From contig DASZZZ010000038.1 of assembly GCA_036260375.1 (NCBI GenBank), positions 1-39,745 of the forward strand: a DNA stretch of 39,745 bases, read 5' to 3'. The stretch comes from DASZZZ01 sp036260375. Its GTDB lineage: Bacteria; Actinomycetota; CADDZG01; WHSQ01. Shown here one piece after another: positions 31,231 through 38,494 of the stretch. A program made the position numbers and the translations under genes. Under the pieces are notes generated by a model. The model had not been told where the DNA came from, did no database searches, and worked only from the letters and a program-made list of their open reading frames with translations. The number at the start of each line of letters is the position of its first letter. The stretch's first letter is position 1.

Positions 31231-32844
31231 ATGCTGAAGGGCACGCTCGACGACTTCACGCTGTCGGACGTCTTCCGGCTGCTCGCCTACTCGAAGAAGA
31301 CGGGCAAGCTCGACGTCGCGCGCTCCGCGGGGAGCGGCAGCGTCTTCTTCCGCGACGGCTACGTGTACTTCGCGTCGTCGGGCCTCAACCTCGAGCCGCT
31401 CGGCCGCCGGCTGTTGCGCTCGGGCGTCCTCAAGGAGCGCCACCTCCGCAAGGCCCTCGACCACCAGGCCACGAGCGGCGAGCGCCTCGGGCGCATCCTC
31501 GTCGCGACGGGCGCGATCCGCAGCGAGCACCTCGAGGCCGCCGTGCGCGAGCAGATCGAGGACGCCGCGTTCGAGCTCTTGCGGTGGGAGATCGGCGAGT
31601 TCGAGTGGCACGAGGGTGCGACGTTCGACGCCGAGATCGCGATGTCGGTGACGGTCGAGAGCCTCATCATGGAGGCCGCGCGACGGGTCGACGAGCTCGA
31701 CGTCATCGCGCGCAAGATCCACTCCGTCGACGTCGAGCTCGCGCTCGTGGCGGAGCCGCCCGAGGGCGCGCGGGAGCTCAAGATCCATCCCGACGAGTGG
31801 CGCGTGCTCGTGCTCGTCGACGGACGCTCGACCGTGCGGGACATCGTCCGGCGGAGCCCGTTCGACAACTTCATGACCTTGCGCACGCTCTACGGGCTCA
31901 TCGCGACCGGCTTGGTCGAGGTCCTCTCCGAGCCCCAGCACCGGCCGCGCGACGCGCGTCCCGACGCCCCGCGCGCCGCCGAGCCGCCCGCCCGCGTCGA
32001 GGAGGGCCTCGAGCCCGAGCCCGCGGTCCCGGCGGTGACCGCGGCGCGGGCCGACGCCGCGCTCGACGCGTCGCTCGAGGACGAGCTGCGGGTCGCGCTC
32101 GAGCCCGACGCGGCCGACGGCGACGACGTCCCGGCGTCCGCGCCGAGCTCCGACGCCGCGCTCGACGCGTCGCTCGAGGACGAGTTGCGCGTCGCGGCCC
32201 CCGCGCTCGACGACGCCGCCGACGAGGCTGCGTCCGCGAAGCCGCCGGTCGCCGGCCCCGACGCGCCGCCCGCGGCCCCGGAGCTCGGCGACGGCCCGGC
32301 CGAGAGCGCCGAAGAGACCGATGTCGTGGAGCCCGCGGCGGAGCCGGCGTGGGACGCGGCGGACCCCGTGGCGGAGCCGGCGTGGGATGCCGCAGCGACG
32401 GCCGCGGGGCCCGCCGAGCCGTCGTGGGGCTCGCCCGAGCCCGCGTGGGGCGGTGCCGCCGCCGACGTCGAGGCGCGTCCCGGCGGTGCGCCGCCGCCCC
32501 CGGCGCGCGCCGACGCCGGCGTCGGCGAGGCGACCGACGCGGACGACCCCGCCGACCCCGCCGAGACCGCCGACGCGGACGACCCCGCCGACGCCGACAC
32601 GTCGTTCGCCGACCTCTTCGACGACGCGCCGCCCGCCCCGCCGGCCCCGCGCGCGATCACGCTGCCGGACGAGGCGCCGTCGCGCGTCGACCGCGCCGAC
32701 GTCGTGCGCGAGCTCGCGGGGCTCTTCAGCGAGGAGGAGCCGACGCGGTCGCGTCCGTCCCGTCCCGACGCCCCGTCCGAGGGCGACGGCGACGGCGGGG
32801 GCCGCGGCGGGCTCATGTCTCGCTTCGGCCGCCGCCCGGGCTAG
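31231..32844 (+). CDS. DUF4388 (PATAN) protein with MshEN-type c-di-GMP module and long acidic tail
   Basis: A 537-residue cytosolic protein. Residues 1-53 are the DUF4388/PATAN start (LKGTLDDFTLSDVFRLLAYS, TGKLDV, VFFRDGYVYFA). Residues 56-108 form two 24-residue motifs separated by five residues: PLG..LL..G......L...L..Q then RLG..LV..G......L...V..Q. This is the exact 24+5+24 layout of the c-di-GMP-binding MshEN fold. Residues 180-235 resemble a winged-helix-like segment (WRVLVLVDGRSTVRDIV). From 240 on it is disordered, Asp/Ala/Pro-rich, with repeats. It is probably a c-di-GMP-responsive pilus or motility regulator (inference). It has its own sigma28-like promoter and stands first in the pilus region. 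Confidence 0.75.
   Translation: MLKGTLDDFTLSDVFRLLAYSKKTGKLDVARSAGSGSVFFRDGYVYFASSGLNLEPLGRRLLRSGVLKERHLRKALDHQATSGERLGRILVATGAIRSEHLEAAVREQIEDAAFELLRWEIGEFEWHEGATFDAEIAMSVTVESLIMEAARRVDELDVIARKIHSVDVELALVAEPPEGARELKIHPDEWRVLVLVDGRSTVRDIVRRSPFDNFMTLRTLYGLIATGLVEVLSEPQHRPRDARPDAPRAAEPPARVEEGLEPEPAVPAVTAARADAALDASLEDELRVALEPDAADGDDVPASAPSSDAALDASLEDELRVAAPALDDAADEAASAKPPVAGPDAPPAAPELGDGPAESAEETDVVEPAAEPAWDAADPVAEPAWDAAATAAGPAEPSWGSPEPAWGGAAADVEARPGGAPPPPARADAGVGEATDADDPADPAETADADDPADADTSFADLFDDAPPAPPAPRAITLPDEAPSRVDRADVVRELAGLFSEEEPTRSRPSRPDAPSEGDGDGGGRGGLMSRFGRRPG
32053..32196 (+). repeat. 45-nt near-identical tandem repeat in the DUF4388 tail
   Basis: 32053-32097 and 32152-32196 are near-identical and encode the same 15 residues, DAALDASLEDELRVA (residues 275-289 and 308-322), separated by a variable acidic linker. 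Further on the tail has EPAW motifs and DADDPAD repeats. The unit looks like a short amphipathic helix. Confidence 0.8.
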
Positions 32845-32906
32845 CCGCGCGCGCATCTCTTCCGCACTCGACGAGCCCGCGCCGGCGCATCCGCAGCGAC
32901 GGGCAT

Positions 32907-32933
32907 TTCAGTGGCGCCCGGACACGCCGATTA
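32907..32933 (+). promoter_or_regulatory. Sigma28-like -10 (GCCGATTA) upstream of pilB
   Basis: GCCGATTA at 32926-32933 lies 53 nt before the pilB ATG in the 142-nt gap after the DUF4388 gene. The -35 is weak: TTTC at 16 nt or TTCA (32907-32910) at 15 nt spacing. No terminator is obvious in this gap. Confidence 0.4.
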
Positions 32934-32986
32934 ATCGCTAACGGCCGGAGTCCCGGCCCGCTCCGCATCTCCGTCGAAGGGACCGC

Positions 32987-34696
32987 ATGCAACCGACGCC
33001 CGGCGCCCGCACGGCAGGACGGCTCGACGAGCTGCTGCTGGCGCGCGGTCTCGTCACCCCGGAGCAGATGGACCAGGCACGCCGCGTCGCGCGCGAGCGC
33101 GGGCGCCCGCTCGGCCGCGTCCTCGTCCAGCTCGGGTTCCTGCGCGAGGCGTCGCTGGTCGAGCTGCTCGCGGGCCAGCTCGGCCTCGAGTTCGTCGACC
33201 TGACCGATGCCCACGTCGACGCGTCGGCGATCGCGCTCGTGCCCGAGGCGACCGCGCGCCGCCACAACCTCGTTCCGCTCGGCTTCGACGACCGCGGCCG
33301 GCTCAAGGTCGCCATGGCCGACCCCGCGAACGTGGTCGCGATCGACGATCTCCGTGCGCTGACGCACAAGGAGGTGCGCGCGCTCGTCGCGACCAAGAGC
33401 GACGTCCTCGCCGCGCTGAACCGGCTCTACCGCCTCGAGAGCGCCGCCGAGAGCCTCGTGGACGAGGCCGCGGCGCAGCACGAGGAGGAGCAGAAGACGC
33501 TCGAGGCGCTGTCGGAACAGCACGCGTCGGCCGACGACGCGCCGATCATCAAGCTCGTCAACCTGCTCATCACGCAGGCGGTCAACGACCGCGCGTCGGA
33601 CATCCACATCGAGCCCGACGAGCGGTCGCTGCGCGTGCGCTACCGCATCGACGGCGTGCTGCACGAGGTCATGAACCCGCCGAAGTCGGTCCAGGCCGGC
33701 ATCACCAGCCGGCTGAAGATCATGGCGGAGATCAACATCGCCGAGCGGCGCATCCCGCAGGACGGCCGCATCGGGCTGGTGGTCCAGGGCAAGCAGATCG
33801 ACATCCGCGTCGCGACGCTGCCGACGGTCCACGGCGAGAAGATCGTCATGCGCCTGCTCGACAAGTCGAGCGTGCTGCTGCAGCTGTCGGACCTCGGCTT
33901 CATGCCCGACAACTTCAAGCGCTTTCGCGAGTCGTACGAGAAGCCGTACGGCGCCATCCTCGTGACCGGCCCGACCGGCTCCGGCAAGTCGACGACGCTG
34001 TACGCCACGCTCAACATCCTCAACCGGCCCGAGGTGAACATCATCACGGTCGAGGACCCCGTCGAGTACCGGCTCCAGGGGATCAACCAGGTCCAGACCA
34101 ACCCGAAGGCGGGCCTCACGTTCGCCGCCGCGCTGCGCTCGATCCTGCGCTCGGACCCGGACATCGTCCTCATCGGCGAGATCCGTGACCGCGAGACGGC
34201 GCAGATCGCGGTCGAGGCCGCCCTGACGGGCCACCTCGTGCTGTCGACGCTGCACACCAACGACGCGCCGTCGGCGCTGACCCGGCTCACCGAGATGGGC
34301 ATCGAGCCGTTCCTGGTCGCATCCGCGCTCGACGGCGTGCTCGCGCAACGCCTCGCCCGACGCCTGTGCGAGCGCTGCAAGGAGGCGTACACGCCGACGC
34401 GCGAGGAGCTCGCCGCGGCGCGCTTCGGCCTCCTCGACGCCGAGCCGGTCCCCACGCTGTTCCGCCCGGTCGGGTGCACCGCGTGCGGCCACACGGGCTA
34501 CCGCGGGCGTCTCGCCCTCCACGAGGTCATGACCGTGACCGAGGACGTCGAGCGCCTGGTCGTCGAGAAGGCGTCGTCGGAGGACATCGGACGGCTGGCG
34601 CGCCAGCAGGGCATGACGACGCTGCGCAGCGACGGGATGGACAAGGTGCGCTCCGGCGTGACGTCCGTCGAAGAGGTGCTCCGCGTCGTCGTGTGA
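32987..34696 (+). CDS. pilB: Type IV pilus assembly (extension) ATPase PilB
   Basis: A 569-residue GspE/PilB hexameric motor. The N-terminal MshEN module (residues 12-64) has the 24+5+24 layout. The second motif is near canonical (PLGRVLVQLGFLREASLVEL...Q64); the first deviates at key places (D14 for Gly, A35 for Gln). A linker and N2 domain follow (SDIHIEPDERSLRVRYRIDG), then Walker A at 328-336 (GPTGSGKST), the Asp box, Walker B with IVLIGEIRD and the tetracysteine zinc site C461, C464, C497, C500. All ATPase elements are intact. The ATG follows GAAGGGA. It is cytoplasmic and partners with PilC. Confidence 0.96.
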   Translation: MQPTPGARTAGRLDELLLARGLVTPEQMDQARRVARERGRPLGRVLVQLGFLREASLVELLAGQLGLEFVDLTDAHVDASAIALVPEATARRHNLVPLGFDDRGRLKVAMADPANVVAIDDLRALTHKEVRALVATKSDVLAALNRLYRLESAAESLVDEAAAQHEEEQKTLEALSEQHASADDAPIIKLVNLLITQAVNDRASDIHIEPDERSLRVRYRIDGVLHEVMNPPKSVQAGITSRLKIMAEINIAERRIPQDGRIGLVVQGKQIDIRVATLPTVHGEKIVMRLLDKSSVLLQLSDLGFMPDNFKRFRESYEKPYGAILVTGPTGSGKSTTLYATLNILNRPEVNIITVEDPVEYRLQGINQVQTNPKAGLTFAAALRSILRSDPDIVLIGEIRDRETAQIAVEAALTGHLVLSTLHTNDAPSALTRLTEMGIEPFLVASALDGVLAQRLARRLCERCKEAYTPTREELAAARFGLLDAEPVPTLFRPVGCTACGHTGYRGRLALHEVMTVTEDVERLVVEKASSEDIGRLARQQGMTTLRSDGMDKVRSGVTSVEEVLRVVV

Positions 34697-34707
34697 CGCG
34701 CCGGCGC

Positions 34708-34735
34708 TTTACCGGGCCGCGCGCGCTGCCGATAC
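34708..34735 (+). promoter_or_regulatory. Sigma28-like promoter upstream of pilT
   Basis: GCCGATAC at 34728-34735 is preceded, at exactly 16 nt, by TTTA (34708-34711). It fits in the 61-nt gap between pilB and pilT, 22 nt before the pilT GTG and just upstream of its AAGGAGG. Confidence 0.45.
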
Positions 34736-34757
34736 GGGACACGACAAGGAGGCAGAG

Positions 34758-36323
34758 GTGAACATGGGAGAAGAGGTCGGCCGGACCCTCGTCGCGCGGG
34801 GGCTCGTGACCGAGGAGCAGCTCGAGTCCGCACGCGTGGAGGGCGAGCGCACGGGCGTGCCGCCGTGGCGCGTCCTGTTGCAGCGCAACCTCGTGACGGA
34901 GGCCGACGTCGACGCGGCCGTGGCCGCGACGGCGAGCGCCCCGCGGGCGGCGTCGGTGCCGAGCGCGCCCGCGCCGCCGCCCGCCGCACCGCTGCCCCCC
35001 CGTCCGTCGCCCGGCGCCAACGGCGCCAACGGCAACGGAACGGCCGGCGACGCGCCGAAGCTCGCGACGCTGCCGCCGGGCGCGCTGGCGCCGCCCCCCG
35101 CGCCGCAGCTGTCGCCCCCGCCCGTCGCCGCCGCGCCGCCGCCCGCGTCGCACGCCGCGGCCCCCGTGGCCCCGGCACCCGCTCACGGCGCCCCGGGCCC
35201 GGCCCCCGCTCACGGCGTCCCGGGCCCGGGGGCCGAGCCGGCGCCCGAGCCGGAGGAGCGCGACCCGAACCTCGCCGACTTCCTCGAGGCCGTCATCGAC
35301 GGCAGTGGCTCCGACCTCCATCTGACCGCCGGGCTGCCGCCCATGATCCGCGTGCACGGCGAGTTGCGCCCGATCGAGGGCTTTCGCCGGCTCAAGCCCG
35401 TCGACCTCCAGGAGCTGATCTATTCGTTCCTGACCCAGAAGCAGCGCGAGACGTTCGAGGAGAACCTCGAGCTCGACGTGTCGTACTCGCTGCCGGGACG
35501 CGCGCGCTTTCGCGTCAACGTGTTCAGGCAGCGCGACGCGCTCGGCTCCGTCATGCGACTGATCCCGTTCGACATCGTGCCGCTCGAGAAGCTCGGCCTG
35601 CCGCCGTCCGTGCGGGAGTTCTGCGACCTCAAGCGCGGTCTCGTGCTCGTCACCGGTATCACGGGCTCGGGCAAGTCGACGACGCTCGCCGGCATGATCG
35701 ACGTGATCAACGCGCGCCGGCGCGAGCACATCATGACGGTCGAGGACCCGATCGAGTTCCTGCACCGGCACAAGAAGTCCGTCGTCAACCAGCGTGAGGT
35801 CGGCACCGACACCAAGGGGTTCGCGCACGCCCTCAAGCACGCCCTGCGCCAGGACCCCGACGTCATCCTCGTCGGCGAGCTGCGCGACCTCGAGACGATC
35901 TCGACCGCGCTGACCGCGGCGGAGACGGGCCACCTCGTGTTCGCGACGCTGCACACGCAGGACGCGCCGCAGTCGGTCGACCGCATCGTCGACGTGTTCC
36001 CGCCGCATCAACAGCAGCAGATCCGCGTGCAGCTCGCCGGCACGATCGCCGGCGTGGTGTCGCAGCAGCTGCTGCGGAAGCGCTCGGGCGGCCGCATCGT
36101 CGCGGCCGAGGTCATGGTCGCGACCCCCGCGGTCCGCAACCTGATCCGCGAGGGCAAGACGCACCAGATCTACACGTCGCTGCAGGCCGGGGGCAAGTTC
36201 GGCATGCAGGTCATGGACCAGCATCTCGCGGACCTCGTCAGGACCGGCGAGGTCACCTACGAGGGCGCGCTCGAGCATTGCCACCGCGTCGACGAGTTCA
36301 ACCGGCTCCTCGGGAAGGGATAG
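34758..36323 (+). CDS. pilT: Type IV pilus retraction ATPase PilT with N-terminal MshEN-like extension
   Basis: At 521 residues it is about 150-170 longer than ordinary PilT. GTG 34758 lies 5 nt after AAGGAGG (34746-34752). Residues 6-58 repeat the 24+5+24 MshEN spacing but with degenerate positions (W37 and N44 where Gly is expected). Residues 59-168 are a Pro/Ala linker with an APAHG.PGP duplication. From 170 the PilT core begins (LADFLEAVIDGSGSDLHLTAGLPP), with Walker A at 300-308 (GITGSGKST), VILVGELRDLETI and the PilT-specific AVRNLIREGKTHQIY near the end. It should disassemble pili. pilC follows after 3 nt. Confidence 0.95.
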   Translation: MNMGEEVGRTLVARGLVTEEQLESARVEGERTGVPPWRVLLQRNLVTEADVDAAVAATASAPRAASVPSAPAPPPAAPLPPRPSPGANGANGNGTAGDAPKLATLPPGALAPPPAPQLSPPPVAAAPPPASHAAAPVAPAPAHGAPGPAPAHGVPGPGAEPAPEPEERDPNLADFLEAVIDGSGSDLHLTAGLPPMIRVHGELRPIEGFRRLKPVDLQELIYSFLTQKQRETFEENLELDVSYSLPGRARFRVNVFRQRDALGSVMRLIPFDIVPLEKLGLPPSVREFCDLKRGLVLVTGITGSGKSTTLAGMIDVINARRREHIMTVEDPIEFLHRHKKSVVNQREVGTDTKGFAHALKHALRQDPDVILVGELRDLETISTALTAAETGHLVFATLHTQDAPQSVDRIVDVFPPHQQQQIRVQLAGTIAGVVSQQLLRKRSGGRIVAAEVMVATPAVRNLIREGKTHQIYTSLQAGGKFGMQVMDQHLADLVRTGEVTYEGALEHCHRVDEFNRLLGKG

Positions 36324-36326
36324 CAA

Positions 36327-37544
36327 ATGGCCGAGTCCTACGCGTATCGCGTGCGCACGAGAGAGGGCCGCGTCCTGGAGGGCAAGATGGACGCCGACGG
36401 CCAGGCGGCCGTCGCGACCCGCCTCCGGTCGCAGGGCTTCGTGCCGCTGCAGATCGACAAAGAGGCGAAGGTCAACCTCAAGACCGAGCTCCACATCCTC
36501 CCGCAGCGTGTGAAGCTCAAGGACCTCGCCATCTTCTCGCGCCAGTTCTCGACGATGATCGGCTCCGGTCTGTCGCTGCTGCGCGCGCTGAACATCCTGT
36601 CGCAGCAGACGGAGAACCCGTTGCTCGCGTCGACCGTCGGGCTCGTCCGCGAGGACGTCGAGCGCGGCTCGAGCCTGTCGGGTGCGATGGCCAAGCACCC
36701 CAAGGTGTTCAACACCCTCTACGTCTCGATGGTGCGCGCCGGCGAGACCGGCGGCCAGCTCGACGCCGTGCTCACGCGCGTCGCGGAGACGTTCGAGGCG
36801 GACTACAGGCTGCGCCAGAAGGTCAAGTCGGCCATGACGTACCCGAGCGTCGTCGCCGGCATCGCCGTGCTGCTGGTCACGATCATGCTGCTGTTCGTCG
36901 TGCCGACCTTCGCCGACATGTTCGAGAACCTCGGCGGCGACCTGCCCCTGCCGACTCAGATCCTCGTCACGGTGAGCGAGAACGCGAAGCTGCTCGTGCC
37001 TCTGGCGCTGGTGATGGCGGTCGCGGGCGTCGTCGCCTACAAGAAGCTGCGCGCGAAGAACGCCGGGATGCGGCTGCGGTTCGACAAGCTCAAGCTGCGC
37101 GTGCCGGTCTTCGGCGCGCTCTTCCGGAAGGTCGCGCTCTCGCGCTTCACGAGAACGCTGGCCCTGCTGCTCAAGGCGGGGGTGCCCGTCCTCCAGGCAC
37201 TCGACATCGTGGCGGAGACGACCGGCAACGAGGTCCTCGCGCGGGCGTCGCACGAGGTCAAGGAGAGCGTGCGCAGCGGCGAGTCGATGTCGGCCCCGCT
37301 CGACCGCCACAAGATCTTCCCCCCGATGGTCGTGCAGATGATCGCGGTGGGTGAGGACACGGGGGCCCTCGACGCGATGCTCGACAAGATCTCCGACTTC
37401 TACGACCAGGAGGTCGAGTCGACGACGGAGCAGCTGACGTCGCTGATCGAGCCCGTCATGATCGCCATCCTCGGCGGCGTCGTCGGCGCCATGGTGATCG
37501 CGCTCTACATGCCGATGTTCAAGATCTTCGACCTGATCAAGTAG
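36327..37544 (+). CDS. pilC: Type IV pilus inner-membrane platform protein PilC
   Basis: A 405-residue platform protein with two T2SF/GspF domains. The first has LAIFSRQFSTMIGSGLSLLRAL and VRAGETGGQLDAVL. The second has FTRTLALLLKAGVPVLQALDI and MIAVGEDTGALDAML. Transmembrane segments are at about 170-195, 220-240 and 375-400. It carries the torque from PilB or PilT to the pilin base. Start ATG follows GAAGGGA, 3 nt after pilT, so pilT-pilC are one operon. A strong hairpin follows 22 nt after the stop. Confidence 0.96.
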   Translation: MAESYAYRVRTREGRVLEGKMDADGQAAVATRLRSQGFVPLQIDKEAKVNLKTELHILPQRVKLKDLAIFSRQFSTMIGSGLSLLRALNILSQQTENPLLASTVGLVREDVERGSSLSGAMAKHPKVFNTLYVSMVRAGETGGQLDAVLTRVAETFEADYRLRQKVKSAMTYPSVVAGIAVLLVTIMLLFVVPTFADMFENLGGDLPLPTQILVTVSENAKLLVPLALVMAVAGVVAYKKLRAKNAGMRLRFDKLKLRVPVFGALFRKVALSRFTRTLALLLKAGVPVLQALDIVAETTGNEVLARASHEVKESVRSGESMSAPLDRHKIFPPMVVQMIAVGEDTGALDAMLDKISDFYDQEVESTTEQLTSLIEPVMIAILGGVVGAMVIALYMPMFKIFDLIK

Positions 37545-37566
37545 CCCACGACGTCGTCCGTCGCAC

Positions 37567-37607
37567 GCAGCGGCGCTCCGGAGGGGCCACCTTCCGGACG
37601 CCGCTGC
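37567..37607 (+). terminator. Large hairpin terminator after pilC
   Basis: A 9-bp stem GCAGCGGCG/CGCCGCTGC is extended, after one bulged C, by a 6-bp TCCGGA/TCCGGA stem, with a 10-nt loop. There is no T-run. It separates the pilT-pilC unit from the pilA promoter. Confidence 0.65.
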
Positions 37608-37657
37608 TGCGCGTCGGGCCTACGTAGAAATGACCAGGCTAGTCCGCGAATCGCCCC

Positions 37658-37685
37658 TAAAGGGTGCTCGCTGCTTCACCGATAC
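37658..37685 (+). promoter_or_regulatory. pilA: Sigma28 (FliA/WhiG)-like promoter of pilA
   Basis: CTAAAG with TAAA at 37658-37661, a 16-nt spacer, then ACCGATAC at 37678-37685: the best match in the window to TAAA-N15/16-GCCGATAA. Predicted transcription start near 37691, about 13 nt before the riboswitch aptamer, as expected if the two work together. Confidence 0.6.
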
Positions 37686-37703
37686 AGAGATTGCAAGCCG
37701 GAA

Positions 37704-37795
37704 CCCTTGTAGCGCAGCGAAAGGCAAACCCGCCGGAAGGCGGGGACGCAAAACCACGGGGCCCGAGAGGGCCAGCCGGGTTACCTGCAACGGGG
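37704..37795 (+). ncRNA. Cyclic di-GMP-I (GEMM-I) riboswitch aptamer in the pilA leader
   Basis: The aptamer core is clear: GGCAAACC (37723-37730), a CCGCC-GGAA-GGCGG stem capped by a GNRA tetraloop, GGGACGCAAAACC (A47-equivalent at 37750), a second stem (CACGGGGCCC...GGGCC) and GGGTTACC (to 37785). P1 forms from TTGTAG (37707-37712) and CTGCAA (37785-37790). The position equivalent to Vc2 G20 is G (37723) and its partner near 37784 is C, which is the c-di-GMP-selective form; cGAMP-type GEMM-Ib RNAs have A there. A 108-nt expression platform follows before pilA. No U-tailed terminator is seen; alternative pairing among 37793-37797, 37858-37863 and 37877-37882 could carry the switch. Confidence 0.9.
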
Positions 37796-37903
37796 ACGGT
37801 CCTAAAGGGCGGGCCGTTCACACGCAGGCGATGTGCAGCGGTTCGTCGTCAACGGAGGTCCCTGAGCCCGGCTTGTAGGGACGAGAGAAAGGGGAGGTGC
37901 TGG

Positions 37904-38353
37904 ATGTTCCAGCGGCTTCGTGAAGCACGGGAGCGTGAGGGCGGTTTCACCCTCATCGAGCTCCTGGTCGTCATCATCATCATCGCGATCCTTGCTGCGA
38001 TCGCGATCCCCGTCTTCCTCAAGCAGAGGGAGAAGGGCTGGAAGGCGCAGACCGAGTCTGCGGTCAAGAACGCCGCTACGGCGATGGAGTCGTACGGGAC
38101 GGAGAACGGCGGCAGCTACGTCAACGCCGTGCCGGACACGAACTACTTCGACAACACCGCCTCGGCGGCGACCAACAAGCTGATCGCCAACGGCCTGAAG
38201 ATGGCGCCTGAGGTCGAGGTCGCGGTCCTGTCGGCCGACGCCAACGGGTACTGCCTGGCGGCTCGTCACGACAACCTGACGACCGCTCCTCGCTACACGG
38301 TGTACTTCAGCAGCGCCAACGGCGCTCCGAGCACGACCTCCTGCGCTCCGTAG
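37904..38353 (+). CDS. pilA: Major type IV pilin PilA
   Basis: A 149-residue prepilin. The leader MFQRLREAREREGG is cut after G14, leaving mature F15 with Glu at +5 in the class III helix (FTLIELLVVIIIIAILAAIA). The mature protein is 135 residues with a globular domain and two Cys (GYCLAA and TSCAP), which likely form the C-terminal disulfide loop. ATG 37904 is 6 nt after GGGGAGG. Control is by a sigma28-like promoter and a c-di-GMP riboswitch. The gene is closed by a strong terminator, consistent with an abundant monocistronic transcript. Confidence 0.93.
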   Translation: MFQRLREAREREGGFTLIELLVVIIIIAILAAIAIPVFLKQREKGWKAQTESAVKNAATAMESYGTENGGSYVNAVPDTNYFDNTASAATNKLIANGLKMAPEVEVAVLSADANGYCLAARHDNLTTAPRYTVYFSSANGAPSTTSCAP

Positions 38354-38375
38354 ACGGCAGGACTCGCACGTCTGA

Positions 38376-38399
38376 AGAGGGGCCCTTCGGGGCCCCTCT
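38376..38399 (+). terminator. Strong UUCG-capped terminator after pilA
   Basis: A perfect 10-bp stem (AGAGGGGCCC/GGGCCCCTCT) with a TTCG tetraloop, 22 nt after the pilA stop, followed by a pyrimidine-rich CTTCGTTCC. It separates pilA from the minor pilin genes. Confidence 0.85.
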
Positions 38400-38459
38400 C
38401 TTCGTTCCGGGAGCCAACACGCCTGCCGATTCTTGGTGGGGCGCGGTGACGGCGCCTCG

Positions 38460-38487
38460 TCAAGATTACGTAGACCGATGCCGACAA
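38460..38487 (+). promoter_or_regulatory. Sigma28-like promoter of the minor pilin operon
   Basis: TCAA(G) at 38460-38463, 16 nt, then GCCGACAA at 38480-38487. The -10 ends 7 nt before GTG 38495, so the first minor pilin may be leaderless. TCAAG is a known FliA -35 variant, for example in Pseudomonas. Confidence 0.5.
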
Positions 38488-38494
38488 CTACGGG

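Noticed and set aside
37704..37795. cGAMP-selective GEMM-Ib riboswitch, as seen before Geobacter pilin genes
   Set aside because: The selectivity position is G (37723), not A, so the c-di-GMP form is the better call.
37858..37882. Intrinsic terminator in the pilA leader (GTCCCT/AGGGAC stem)
   Set aside because: The stem is only 6 bp with a 13-nt loop and no T-run; kept only as a possible element of the expression platform.
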